Shown here piece by piece: positions 17,652-26,822 of a stretch of 64,000 nucleotides of DNA. The position numbers and the translations under genes are program-made. The stretch covers positions 9,300,001-9,364,000 of the forward strand of contig NZ_CP155447.1 in NCBI RefSeq assembly GCF_045290345.1, given 5' to 3'. Each line of letters starts with the position of its first letter. Within the stretch, counting starts at the first letter, position 1. This DNA comes from Singulisphaera sp045290345 (GTDB taxonomy: Bacteria > Planctomycetota > Planctomycetia > Isosphaerales > Isosphaeraceae). Below the pieces are notes generated by a model. That model ran no database searches. It was given only the letters and a program-made list of their open reading frames with translations, and was not told where the DNA came from.

Positions 17652-18518
17652 TCAGGCCCCTCGCTTGTTCTGGGTTGCCGGATTGATGAGTGAACCGATC
17701 CCATCAATATCAATTCGAACGCGATCCCCTTCGCCGAGGCTGAACTCGTCGGGAGGTACAATTCCCGTTCCCGTGAGGAGAATCACGCCGTCAGGGAACC
17801 GATTGTCTCGTCCGAGCCAGTCGATCAAATCCTCAAACCGGCGGGCCATTCGCCCAAGCGAAGTGCGTCCCTCGAAGATGACCGCCTGGTCCCGCTCGAT
17901 CGTGAGCCGGATCTCAACCTCATTTCTTGGCGGCATTGCGGAGGCCAACGTGATCCACGGGCCAAGCGCACACGAGGCGTCGTAGACTTTCGCCTGCGGT
18001 AGATAAAGGGGGTTCTCTCCCTCGATGTCGCGTGCGCTGACATCATTGCCAATGGTGTAACCGACTAAGCGCAGGTCAGGAGTCAGGACCAGAGCCAGTT
18101 CCGGCTCGGGAACGCACCAACGCGTATCCGCGCGGACGCGGATCGGGCGTCCCGGACCGACAACACGGCTAGGCGTGGCCTTGAAGAAAAGCTCCGGCCG
18201 CTCCGCTCGGTAGACCAGGTCGTAGAAGGATCCCCCCTGCTCCGACTCTTCCTGGCGAGCCACCTTACTGCGTTCGTAAGTGACCCCCGCCCCCCACACC
18301 TCGTGAGCATCCAGCGGGGCCAACAGACGAACACGATCGAGAGGAATCTCGGCTCCCGCCCGCTCTGAGAGTTCCAGAATCCGCTCTTCCGGGTTCGCCG
18401 TTTGAAGCAATTCGCCCAAGAACGTGTTGCCGGAACCGAGCGGTACGATCTGCTCTCCGTTCACGAGTCCCACGACTGGGGTCGAATCGGTTTCCGAGAG
18501 AAACTTGGCGATGCGCAT
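17652..18518 (-). CDS. Fumarylacetoacetate hydrolase (FAH) family protein
   Basis: 288 residues. The C-terminal half (about 90-285) is the FAH fold: metal-binding Glu residues in VPEPELAL, then GNDVSARDIE with the third acidic ligand, and a TGTGIVPP loop. Family members hydrolyse or decarboxylate acylpyruvates or 2-keto acids in aromatic or sugar degradation, and the exact substrate is not evident. The N-terminal 80 residues look like the small domain found in 2-keto-3-deoxy-acid-dehydratase-like members. ATG 18518 has AGGA nine bases upstream; an ATG three codons earlier is an alternative. The gene stands alone, divergent from the fabF-like gene. Confidence 0.85.
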   Translation of the reverse strand: MRIAKFLSETDSTPVVGLVNGEQIVPLGSGNTFLGELLQTANPEERILELSERAGAEIPLDRVRLLAPLDAHEVWGAGVTYERSKVARQEESEQGGSFYDLVYRAERPELFFKATPSRVVGPGRPIRVRADTRWCVPEPELALVLTPDLRLVGYTIGNDVSARDIEGENPLYLPQAKVYDASCALGPWITLASAMPPRNEVEIRLTIERDQAVIFEGRTSLGRMARRFEDLIDWLGRDNRFPDGVILLTGTGIVPPDEFSLGEGDRVRIDIDGIGSLINPATQNKRGA

Positions 18519-18722
18519 GGGGCTCATTCCTGAACGATGGCAACCACGATTCGACGACGAGGTCTCTTTCCATAATCGAGCCGGCGATTTCGGTCAACAA
18601 CGAGTGCCCCAAAAAATAATCAAGTCCTTGGTAATTTCGTCCGATGGATCGTGTTATACGGAGTTGTTTCGCCGCTCGATCACTTGACGGATCGAGCGCG
18701 AGACATCGCGCAGGAGGCGCGG

Positions 18723-19976
18723 ATGTCGGAACGGATTGTTGTTGTCGGACACTCGGCGATCACCTGTCTCGGTCGTGATCTCGGCACGACCTGGGACGGC
18801 CTGGTGAGCGGCCGTTCCGGTCTTGCACGCCACGCGATGTTAAACCCTGAGTCGTTCCTCCAGGATGTGGGCGGCGTGGTCGAGGACTTCGGTCCAGGCT
18901 CTTTGGGTGAAGATCCCGCCATTTCAAGGCTGGGAGCGAGGTTCATCCACCTCTCGTTGGCCGCGGCCCGAGCGGCCTGGAGCGACGCCGGGCTCGACGG
19001 GAATCGGGTCGAGCCTGAACGGGTTGCCGTGGTTGTCGGCTCGGCCTTGGGTGGTCAAGACTTGCTCGACGCGGAGCAGGCCAGGATGGCCAAGCGGCGA
19101 AGCCTTGCAATCAGCCCGTTTATCGTGCCGGGGCTGATTATCAATCAGGCGGCTGGCCAGGTCGCGCAGCATCTTGGGCTGAACGGACCGAGCGTGGCCC
19201 CGGCGAACGCCTGCGCATCGGGGGGGCACGCGATCGCGCTCGGGGCAATGTTCTTACGGGCAGGCGAGGCGGACTTTGCGCTCTGTGGGGCGGGAGAGAG
19301 CACGTTTACCCCGCCGATCGTCAATGGCTTCGCGACGATGAAGGCGCTTCTTCCCCGCCGTGCGGACGACCGCTCATCGTCCGACCCCGGCCAATCCAGC
19401 CGACCGTTCAGCGTGGACCGCGCAGGCTTCGTGCTCGCGGAGGGAGCGGGCATGGTCGCTTTGGCCACCGAATCCGCCGCCAATCGACTGGGACTCACCA
19501 TCCAGGCCGAATACCTGGGACATGCCCTGAACACAGATGGGTTTCACGTCTCACTCCCCTCCAAGGACAAGATCATCGCCTGCTTGACGACCGCCCTCAG
19601 GCGTGCGGATGTCCGGCCGGATGAGATCGACTACTACAACGCTCACGGGACGAGCACCATCATGAACGACCGGATCGAGACCGAGGTGGTCAAGACGGTC
19701 TTCGGTGAGGCGTCCCGAAAACTGCCGGTCAGTTCGATCAAAGGGGCGATCGGTCATAGCCTGGGTGCGGCCTCCGCCATTGAGGCGGCCATCTGCATCC
19801 GCGCACTCCTTGAACAAATGATTCCGCCCACGATTAACCATATTCCCGACCCTGAGCTCGATCTCGACTACGTGCCCGGCGAAGCGCGTGATGCTCGCCT
19901 CGAAACCGTAATGACTGCCTCGTTCGGATTTGGCGGCACGAATAACGCCTTGATTTTTCGGAGATGGAACCGATGA
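18723..19976 (+). CDS. Beta-ketoacyl-ACP synthase II-like (FabF family)
   Basis: 417 residues, the usual length of KAS II. The enzyme condenses malonyl-ACP with a growing acyl-ACP chain. The Cys-His-His triad is clear: NACASG (Cys164), NAHGTST (His308) and GAIGHSLGA (His345). Glycine-rich SFGFGGTNN closes the C-terminus. ATG 18723 is preceded by AGGAGG six bases away. The next gene, an acyl carrier protein, starts inside the stop codon (ATGA), and an LpxL-like acyltransferase follows, so this looks like a dedicated synthase for a special acyl chain rather than the housekeeping fabF, which would normally lie with fabD and fabG. Confidence 0.9.
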   Translation: MSERIVVVGHSAITCLGRDLGTTWDGLVSGRSGLARHAMLNPESFLQDVGGVVEDFGPGSLGEDPAISRLGARFIHLSLAAARAAWSDAGLDGNRVEPERVAVVVGSALGGQDLLDAEQARMAKRRSLAISPFIVPGLIINQAAGQVAQHLGLNGPSVAPANACASGGHAIALGAMFLRAGEADFALCGAGESTFTPPIVNGFATMKALLPRRADDRSSSDPGQSSRPFSVDRAGFVLAEGAGMVALATESAANRLGLTIQAEYLGHALNTDGFHVSLPSKDKIIACLTTALRRADVRPDEIDYYNAHGTSTIMNDRIETEVVKTVFGEASRKLPVSSIKGAIGHSLGAASAIEAAICIRALLEQMIPPTINHIPDPELDLDYVPGEARDARLETVMTASFGFGGTNNALIFRRWNR

Positions 19977-20230
19977 CCGATCCGACCCTTTTGGCCGAAA
20001 TCACCGCAATCGTTCGCCAGGCCGGCAGGATTCCGAACCAACTGGTGGTCACGGCCGAGTCGAGAATGGTCGAAGACTTGAATATCGACTCGCTCGACCT
20101 CGTCAACGTGGTCCTCAAGATCCAGGACCATTTTGACGTTGCCATTGATGACGAAGATATGCCAGACTTGCGACGTGTTTCCGACCTGGCGACGTACGTT
20201 GCAGCGCGTCGTGGGTCGGCCGCTGCGTGA
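19973..20230 (+). CDS. Acyl carrier protein
   Basis: 85 residues with the four-helix ACP pattern. The phosphopantetheine attachment site is NIDSLDLV (Ser40), matching the DSL consensus. Length and acidity are typical, though the C-terminus ends in a basic, Ala-rich tail. The start at 19973 is coupled to the preceding synthase by ATGA; an ATG three codons earlier lacks a spaced binding site. The protein probably carries intermediates for the neighbouring FabF-like enzyme and delivers the acyl chain to the acyltransferase encoded next. Confidence 0.92.
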   Translation: MTDPTLLAEITAIVRQAGRIPNQLVVTAESRMVEDLNIDSLDLVNVVLKIQDHFDVAIDDEDMPDLRRVSDLATYVAARRGSAAA

Positions 20231-20279
20231 CGGCAGGCCTTTGCCGCACGCAGAAATCGCCCAGGGAAGGGAGTCCCTC

Positions 20280-21209
20280 ATGGAGCGACGGATGCTCAAC
20301 GTTCGCAAGCAACTGCTGCGAACGATCTTGCCCGTCTTCAGGTATCTGCCGTTGCCGCTCGCGTCAAGGATGATCGCGGGGATTGGCCGGACCGAATATC
20401 ACCTGATCTCAAAGCTCCGCCTGGCCTACCGCGAGGCGGTCGGCCGTGCCCGGGAGAGCCTCGGCTGCGACTGGGACATCGACTCGGTCAGTCTTGATCT
20501 CGCGGGCAATCAGGTTTGGTGGCGAACGCGTGACTTGCTCCTGGACGGAGTGGCCGATAATCGCGCGGATCCGATGTTCCTGGTCACTGGCCGCGAACTC
20601 CTTGACTCGGCCCTCGAGCAGGGGAAAGGCGTGATCCTCCTGACCAGTCACTATGGCGGCCACCTGCTTCCGGCGCACTGGTTGGCTCGTCGAGGGTATA
20701 CGCTCCGTTTCTTCATGGAGCGGCCGCGGCACGTCTCGAAGTTCCTCGAACGTCAGTTCGAGAGCGAAGGGCCACTTGCTCAGGACAAGCTCTTCATCTC
20801 GCGGAAAGGGAACGCGAACGGCTCGGCCGGATCGATCCTGCGGGCTTCGCGAGCTCTGGGCGCCGGGATGATTCTTTACCTGGCCGGGGATGTCCGCTGG
20901 ACTGGTGCCCATACGCAGCAGGCTTCATTCCTGGGCCAGAAACATCAGTTTTCGGCAACCTGGGTCAACCTGGCTGCGATGACCGGTGCGCCCGTGGTTC
21001 CAATTTTCTGCCACATGCAGCCTCAGGGCCGGTATCACGTGGAGTTTCACCCGTCGTTCCAGATTCCCAACGACGCTCTGCACAACGGTGAGAGCCAGGT
21101 TTGGGTTCAGAGGTTTTTGTCGTTGCTCGAGCAGGAGGTACGTCTCCACCCCTCCAACAGCAACGAGTACTTCTTCTGGCCGACTGAAGACGCGGTTGCT
21201 GCCGCCTAA
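20280..21209 (+). CDS. LpxL/HtrB-like lysophospholipid acyltransferase
   Basis: 309 residues, similar in length to LpxL/LpxM. The family moves acyl chains from ACP onto lipid A or related acceptors. Segments typical of the family are visible: ILLTSHYGGH (expected catalytic His124), a central RxFMERPRH stretch and the C-terminal GAPVVPIFCH. The classical H-x4-Glu is altered: the place of the Glu is Leu. ATG 20280 has GGAAGGGA upstream and follows the ACP by 49 bases. Together with the synthase and ACP it suggests ACP-dependent acylation of an outer-membrane lipid. The altered motif leaves the activity open. Confidence 0.75.
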   Translation: MERRMLNVRKQLLRTILPVFRYLPLPLASRMIAGIGRTEYHLISKLRLAYREAVGRARESLGCDWDIDSVSLDLAGNQVWWRTRDLLLDGVADNRADPMFLVTGRELLDSALEQGKGVILLTSHYGGHLLPAHWLARRGYTLRFFMERPRHVSKFLERQFESEGPLAQDKLFISRKGNANGSAGSILRASRALGAGMILYLAGDVRWTGAHTQQASFLGQKHQFSATWVNLAAMTGAPVVPIFCHMQPQGRYHVEFHPSFQIPNDALHNGESQVWVQRFLSLLEQEVRLHPSNSNEYFFWPTEDAVAAA

Positions 21210-21296
21210 GCGACCTTCCTCGCGAGGCGAAGGCCAAGCCTCGCGGGCATCGTTGCAGTAGGATCAGCGCACCACAACACCCGAGAGGACTCCTGG

Positions 21297-22787
21297 ATGT
21301 CGGAATCGACGACTCCCGTGACTCGATCATTTCGAGCAACACTCTGGCCATGGCTGGTGCTTGCATTCGCCGCTCTGATCGCGGTCTGGCATGCCGTGGA
21401 CTTTCCAGACGACCTCGACGTGGAGTTCCCTCGGGTCCAACGACCAACCTTCAGCCGTCGCCCACCGCCTGCCTACCGGCTTGCGGAACCTGGGGACACA
21501 CTCGATCGGGCGGCAATTTATCTCTCCGCCGCCGCCGTCGTCCTCTCGGTCTCGGGAATCTTGCTGACGCGCAAGCGAACCGGACTCTGGACCGCGGGCC
21601 TTGCACTCTCAGGCGCGGCACTCTGGCATGCGTCGACGCCCGGTCCGACCTTCGACGGATGGCACGGGATGGGCTGGCGGGAGATCTTCGACCCCTTGGC
21701 GCCTCCCGTGTTACGGATCTCGCTGGCGATTGCGGCGATCGCACTCACACTGATCGTCGTGGTTACCGTCCTCCGCAAGCGTTCCGAGTGGGGCTCACTT
21801 GTCGCGCGGGCCCGGCTCGCGGGCAACCTTGGACTTCTTGTCACGGCCACGGTTTTGGTGCTGCTACGTCAGTTTGAGATCCCCGGGGTGGAACCGGTCG
21901 GGTACTGGCCGCGTTGGTCGTTTGTGCTCGGATTGCTCGCATTCGACCTGGCGCTGCTCAAAGCGATTCCAAAGCCCCCTGCCCCTGCCCCGTCGCGGAT
22001 TCGCGTGGCCACCTCGTTGGGCCTGAGCTCGCTCGCCTGGTTCGCGCTGGTCGTCGGAGGGATCAGCTTGACCTGGTATCACCGCCCCCTTTCTCGGCTA
22101 CGAACCGTCGTGCCCGGAAAGATTTATATCTCGGCCATGCCAACCAAGCGTGGCCTGGAGGTGGCTCAAGCGAGACATCATTTCAAGACCATCATCAACT
22201 TGTTTCCTGAAGACACACCGCAACGAAGCCCGATCTTGCCCGACGAATTGCAGTTCGCCAAGGAACATGGCATCCAGTACGTCGGCAGCCCTTCAGACGA
22301 AGAAAGCTCCAGCCGCTTCCTCGACCAAACCCTGGCGCTCGCCCAGGATCCCAACGCCTGGCCGATCCTGGTTCATTGCCATGGCTGCATGGATCGAACC
22401 CCTGCCTGGATGGGAATTTACCGATTCATCGTGCAGGGGCGGCCGCTGGACGAGATTCTGTCGGAGATCGAACAGCATCGGGGATACCGCCCCAAGGCCT
22501 CGGTCACCTTGCTCTACAACCGCGTACTTCCGCCTCGGGCACCCGAGCGTTACGCTGCGGATCCTACGGCCAAAGTCCTGAAGGAAAGTGCCAAAGGAAC
22601 TCCTGATCCGGCGTTGCAACCCGCAGGCGCACGACGACGACGCGCGAACCCAGAGGCCGTGCCTCGTGTCTCGCGAAGGGTAGGCCCACAGGCTCACGTA
22701 CCGAACTTGACACCTTCACGCCGATCGCTAGAGTACCAGAAGACCCCCAGCGATCCGCTCATTCACGAACCGGCCTCTTTATCATGA
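21297..22787 (+). CDS. Membrane protein with C-terminal tyrosine/dual-specificity phosphatase domain
   Basis: 496 residues. The N-terminal half has about six hydrophobic segments (near residues 15-30, 75-90, 98-108, 140-165, 180-195 and 235-260). After a VPGKIYISAMP start, the C-terminal half is a cysteine phosphatase domain with HCHGCMDRT (Cys361, five residues, Arg367), the PTP signature. It may dephosphorylate proteins or a lipid phosphate; the position among lipid genes favours a lipid or membrane substrate, but that is inference. The last 80 residues are basic and low complexity. GAGAGGA precedes the ATG. Its stop overlaps the next gene by ATGA. Confidence 0.8.
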   Translation: MSESTTPVTRSFRATLWPWLVLAFAALIAVWHAVDFPDDLDVEFPRVQRPTFSRRPPPAYRLAEPGDTLDRAAIYLSAAAVVLSVSGILLTRKRTGLWTAGLALSGAALWHASTPGPTFDGWHGMGWREIFDPLAPPVLRISLAIAAIALTLIVVVTVLRKRSEWGSLVARARLAGNLGLLVTATVLVLLRQFEIPGVEPVGYWPRWSFVLGLLAFDLALLKAIPKPPAPAPSRIRVATSLGLSSLAWFALVVGGISLTWYHRPLSRLRTVVPGKIYISAMPTKRGLEVAQARHHFKTIINLFPEDTPQRSPILPDELQFAKEHGIQYVGSPSDEESSSRFLDQTLALAQDPNAWPILVHCHGCMDRTPAWMGIYRFIVQGRPLDEILSEIEQHRGYRPKASVTLLYNRVLPPRAPERYAADPTAKVLKESAKGTPDPALQPAGARRRRANPEAVPRVSRRVGPQAHVPNLTPSRRSLEYQKTPSDPLIHEPASLS

Positions 22788-24070
22788 CCTCCCCGACGCA
22801 CTTGAGTGTGGTCTCCGAACGGACCAGTGTTCCCGCGATCAGTACTCTGATGCATATGGCATTGGCGACCCCGGGCCTGATCTCGCTGGCGGCGGGCTTT
22901 GTCGACCAACAAAGCCTGCCCGTGGGGTTAGCCGCCGAGGAGATCGCCGCGATTCTGGACGATGCGAGTGAAGGACGTCGAGCGCTACAGTATGGGACGA
23001 CCATCGGCGACCACCGGCTGCGGGAACGACTCATTGCCTTCTTGGAGCAGGACGAACGGGTGCCAAGTGGTACTTACCAACATTGGGTTCCCCGGACGGT
23101 CGTCACGACCGGCTCTCAGCAACTGCTTTATTTAATCTCCGAGGCCCTGCTGGATCCGGGTGACATTGTTCTGGTGGAGTCGCCGACTTACTTCGTCTAC
23201 CTGGGAGTTCTGGAAACCCGAGGTGTTCGCGTTCTCGGGATCGAGATCGACGAAGGGGGACTGCGGCTCGACTCGCTCGAGTCGACGTTGGCAGATCTCG
23301 ACGCGAAAGGTTTGCTGCATCGCGTCAAGCTGATCTACACCATTTCCGAGCACTCCAACCCATCGGGAATCAGCCTGGCCGCGGACCGGCGTCAGCCACT
23401 CGTCGAGTTGGCCAAGAAATGGTCTAAATATCAAACAATTTTCATTCTTGAAGATTCAGCCTATCGCGGGTTGACCTTCGATGGTGTCGAACCTCCAAGC
23501 GTCTGGAGTTACGACCCGGATGGCGAGACCGTGATCCTCGCGCGGACCTTCAGCAAAACGTTCAGCCCGGGGTTCAAGACGGGCTACGGGGTCTTGCCGG
23601 CCGCTTTGCTTGAACCTGTACTCCGGTTGAAAGGCAACCACGATTTTGGATCGGGGAACTTCGCCCAGGTGGTGCTCGAGCGTGCGATCGGTAGCGGCGG
23701 ATATCAGCGGCATGTCGCGACGCTCGTCGAGGTCTACCGCCGGAAACGGGATGTGATGCTTGCGTCGTTGCGGGAGTCATTCGGAGATGGGACTGGATCG
23801 GTGCAGTGGACCCACCCTCGGGGGGGGCTCTATGTCTGGCTGTCGGTCCCGAGTGAAGTGGATACAGGTCCGGCAGGTTTGTTCTTTGCGAGATGCCTGG
23901 AGCGAGGCGTGCTCTACGTGCCCGGATCGTACTCGTACGCGGACGAGACCGGCTCGGCACCGAGGAATCATGCTCGACTCTGTTTCGGTGTTCCGTGCGA
24001 AGCCGATCTCGTCGAGGGAGCCAGGCGTCTTTCGTTAGCGCTGACTGATTGTCTTAACCCGGTCGCCTGA
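22784..24070 (+). CDS. PLP-dependent class I/II aminotransferase
   Basis: 428 residues of fold-type I, closest by eye to the 2-aminoadipate/MocR-like aminotransferase group, without a DNA-binding domain. Visible are GTTIGDHRLRE, VTTGSQQ, the YTISEHSNPSG segment and the cofactor lysine in FSKTFSPG (Lys258). It should exchange an amino group between an amino acid and a 2-oxo acid. It is translationally coupled (ATGA) to the phosphatase gene, so it belongs to the same operon although its role there is unclear. A G8 run lies at 23820-23827 inside the gene. The substrate cannot be read from the sequence. Confidence 0.88.
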   Translation: MTSPTHLSVVSERTSVPAISTLMHMALATPGLISLAAGFVDQQSLPVGLAAEEIAAILDDASEGRRALQYGTTIGDHRLRERLIAFLEQDERVPSGTYQHWVPRTVVTTGSQQLLYLISEALLDPGDIVLVESPTYFVYLGVLETRGVRVLGIEIDEGGLRLDSLESTLADLDAKGLLHRVKLIYTISEHSNPSGISLAADRRQPLVELAKKWSKYQTIFILEDSAYRGLTFDGVEPPSVWSYDPDGETVILARTFSKTFSPGFKTGYGVLPAALLEPVLRLKGNHDFGSGNFAQVVLERAIGSGGYQRHVATLVEVYRRKRDVMLASLRESFGDGTGSVQWTHPRGGLYVWLSVPSEVDTGPAGLFFARCLERGVLYVPGSYSYADETGSAPRNHARLCFGVPCEADLVEGARRLSLALTDCLNPVA

Positions 24071-24147
24071 GCGGACGAGCGGCCGAACGATTCGGCCGCG
24101 AGGCGACGAGTGGGGTTCGACTGCGGCAAGGATGCTGGGGGAACGCC

Positions 24148-25359
24148 GTGTTTGGAATCCTACAGCGCTATGTTATGGGGGAGGTGCTCCGCGCCTTCGC
24201 CCTCGCATTGCTCACTGTCACCTCGATCATCGTCCTCTTCATGGTGATGATCGAGGCCTCCAATATGGGCCTCTCACCGACGGAGATCGTGCATCTCGTA
24301 CCGTACATGGTGCCGGGAAGCCTGCTCTACACGATTCCAGTCTCGCTGCTGTTCTCGGTCACCGTCGTCTACGGCAGACTTGCCTCCGACAACGAGATCG
24401 TCGCCATCAAGACGGCCGGGCTCAGTACTCTGTTCGTGCTTCGCCCTGCGATTTACCTGGGGCTTGGTCTGAGCATTATTCTGCTCTACCTGTCGTACGG
24501 GCCGATCCCAATGGCCAATCATCAGGCCAAGCAAATCATCATCGCCGACATGGAAGAAGCCTTCTATAAGGTCCTAAAGAAAGAACGCCAGCTCGACAAG
24601 GCACAGTGGCCATTCATGATCATGGTGAGAGACGTCGAGGGCAAGACCATGCTCGACGCAACTTTCAAGCACCGCACGGGGGGGGGTGGTCGAGGCACTC
24701 CCCGAAGTTTCGACACGATCATTCAGGCCAAAAAGGCGCGGATTCGCTTCGACAAGACGAAGGGCGAAGCCCTTGTTTACCTCGACGATGCGGAGATCAG
24801 CAATCCGACCAAAGATGTGTCGCTGATCAACGACTCGATCCTTCCGATTGAGCTTCCCGAGAAGGGCAACATGCCCGATTTTAAGCGGATCCAGGAACAG
24901 ACGACGCCGGAAATGATCAAGGAGCAGGCGCGTTTACTCGTCTCAATGAAGACGGAACGAAAGCGCTGGGCCATGTCCGCCTCACTCGGCATGGGCATGG
25001 GCTTGCTGGAGCGGACTCAGTGGAAGCAGGTCCAGGTCTCGTTTAATGACTACGGAAGCTGGCAGATGCAGTGGCGTGCGCTCGAGACGGAGAAGAACCA
25101 ACGCATTGCGATGTCGTGTGGGAGTTTTTTCTTCGTGCTCCTGGGAGCTCCGGTAGGCATTATCTTCGCGAGACGTGACTTTCTGAGTGCGTTCATCTCC
25201 TGCTTTGTACCGATTATCATTCTTTACTATCCCTTGATTCTGCTTGGCACGAACATGGGCAAGGACGCGATTTTGCCCCCTGTTGTCGCCCTCTGGCTCG
25301 GCAACACGGTCCTGGGCGTCCTGGCCGGCCTGGTCCTACCTTCGGTCATGAAACATTGA
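24148..25359 (+). CDS. LptF/LptG family permease 1
   Basis: 403 residues. YjgP/YjgQ-type layout: two or three N-terminal membrane helices (about residues 12-35, 50-75, 95-115), a large periplasmic beta domain (about 130-310), and three C-terminal helices (about 325-400). LptF and LptG form the membrane part of the ABC transporter that lifts LPS out of the inner membrane toward the outer membrane. It starts with GTG at 24148 with GGGGGA upstream. A homologue follows 50 bases later, as expected for the F/G pair; LptB, the ATPase, is not in the window. A G9 tract lies at 24678-24686 within the periplasmic part. Confidence 0.87.
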   Translation: MFGILQRYVMGEVLRAFALALLTVTSIIVLFMVMIEASNMGLSPTEIVHLVPYMVPGSLLYTIPVSLLFSVTVVYGRLASDNEIVAIKTAGLSTLFVLRPAIYLGLGLSIILLYLSYGPIPMANHQAKQIIIADMEEAFYKVLKKERQLDKAQWPFMIMVRDVEGKTMLDATFKHRTGGGGRGTPRSFDTIIQAKKARIRFDKTKGEALVYLDDAEISNPTKDVSLINDSILPIELPEKGNMPDFKRIQEQTTPEMIKEQARLLVSMKTERKRWAMSASLGMGMGLLERTQWKQVQVSFNDYGSWQMQWRALETEKNQRIAMSCGSFFFVLLGAPVGIIFARRDFLSAFISCFVPIIILYYPLILLGTNMGKDAILPPVVALWLGNTVLGVLAGLVLPSVMKH

Positions 25360-25409
25360 CAACCCGCTGGGAATGAGCGGGTCGACTTCGCCCAGAAGGA
25401 AAGCCGACG

Positions 25410-26576
25410 ATGCGGATCCTCGATCGCGAGCGTTACTGGGCTTTTCTCAAAGCCTATATCATCTGCTTCGTCGCGCTGGTCGGCCTTTACGTCGTTATCG
25501 ACGCATTTTCCAACCTCGACGAATTCGCCAAGCGCGCCGAAGGGGTGACCCAGCTCTTCCAGGTCATGGGCTGGTACTATCTCATTCACATGAGCCAATT
25601 TTATGACCGGCTCTGTGGTGTGATTGGGATGATGGCCGCAATTTTCACGGTCACCTGGATGCAGAAGAACAACGAACTACTCGCGATGCTCGCCGCCGGC
25701 ATTAGCACCCAGCGCGTCATCCGTCCCGTCTGGATCTCGACGATTGCGGTTAGCCTGCTTGCGGTTTTCAATCAAGAAGTCATCATGCCTCGGTATGCCG
25801 CCGAGATCCAGCGGTCCCACGATGATGACGGTTCGCTGAAGGTCTTGGTCCCCAGCCGGTATGACTCCAACAAGGTGGTGATTCACGGCCGCGAAGCGGA
25901 TCGACGGAACAAGACCCTCTTACCTTGTAACATCACCGTTCCGGCCGACATGCTCGGTGTCATCGTGGAGATCGAGGCCAAGCAAGCTCGCTACATCCCT
26001 CCAGATCACCCCAGAGCCCCGCTCACTGGAGGATGGTTACTCCGGGGGACGCGTCTGATCACTCCTGTCGACGAGAAAATCTTCGAAGATAAAAATGGGG
26101 TGCTCGTCAAGGTCGAGGACCTCAAGGGGTTCCCGAGCCTCGCTGATAGCAAATCAAGCCTGTTGGGCGATTCGTTTTTTTTGCGAAGCACACTCGACTT
26201 CGACTCGGTCGCGCGGAGTCGTGATTGGTATCACTATGCGACAACGACCGAGCTCATCCAAAGTCTCTCCGACCAGTCGAATGATAAGGCTGAGCGAGTC
26301 ACGATCGCGGTCTTCCTCCACTCCCGCCTGCTTCGCCCACTCCAGAGTCTCAATTTAATGATGCTCAGCCTGCCGCTCGTTCTCGGCGGGTTCGGCCGCA
26401 ACATGTTTGTGAACCTCGGGCTCTCGCTGGGCACATCCGCCTTGTTCTATGGCGTCTGCTTCCTCTCGAATTATCTCGGCGACCACTCTGTCATCAATCC
26501 CGAACTCGCCGCCTGGGCCCCCTTGATCGGGTTTGGCAGCATTGCCGTGGCGCGCTGGGGATCAATTCGCACCTGA
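25410..26576 (+). CDS. LptF/LptG family permease 2
   Basis: 388 residues. Same architecture as the preceding gene: N-terminal helices (about residues 10-35, 55-80, 98-118), a periplasmic domain (about 120-300) and C-terminal helices (about 310-385) with LRPLQSLNLMMLSLPLVLGG. It is predicted to pair with the upstream permease and an LptB ATPase encoded elsewhere to export lipopolysaccharide or a similar large glycolipid. AAGGAAAG precedes the ATG. Location after the FabF/ACP/LpxL-like genes links lipid synthesis with transport. F and G cannot be told apart with certainty. Confidence 0.87.
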   Translation: MRILDRERYWAFLKAYIICFVALVGLYVVIDAFSNLDEFAKRAEGVTQLFQVMGWYYLIHMSQFYDRLCGVIGMMAAIFTVTWMQKNNELLAMLAAGISTQRVIRPVWISTIAVSLLAVFNQEVIMPRYAAEIQRSHDDDGSLKVLVPSRYDSNKVVIHGREADRRNKTLLPCNITVPADMLGVIVEIEAKQARYIPPDHPRAPLTGGWLLRGTRLITPVDEKIFEDKNGVLVKVEDLKGFPSLADSKSSLLGDSFFLRSTLDFDSVARSRDWYHYATTTELIQSLSDQSNDKAERVTIAVFLHSRLLRPLQSLNLMMLSLPLVLGGFGRNMFVNLGLSLGTSALFYGVCFLSNYLGDHSVINPELAAWAPLIGFGSIAVARWGSIRT

Positions 26577-26822
26577 GCCGCTCCCAAGCGACCCGTAAAG
26601 TGGCGTCACAACCACTTTTCCTTGGGACGGTCGGGTCCTTTTCGTCGCCATAGAATATTCAACAACTCGCAAAGCGGAGAGTTGCCAACCTCTGACCGAG
26701 CGGGTTAGGATCAGCCCAACCCAATCGTCGCTTCGTGGCGCGAGCATCTTGCTCTCCGGATGGTCCCGGTGAGCGTGATCACCTAGCGACGCCTTTGGAT
26801 TTGAAAAAAAAGGGGCCTCTCC

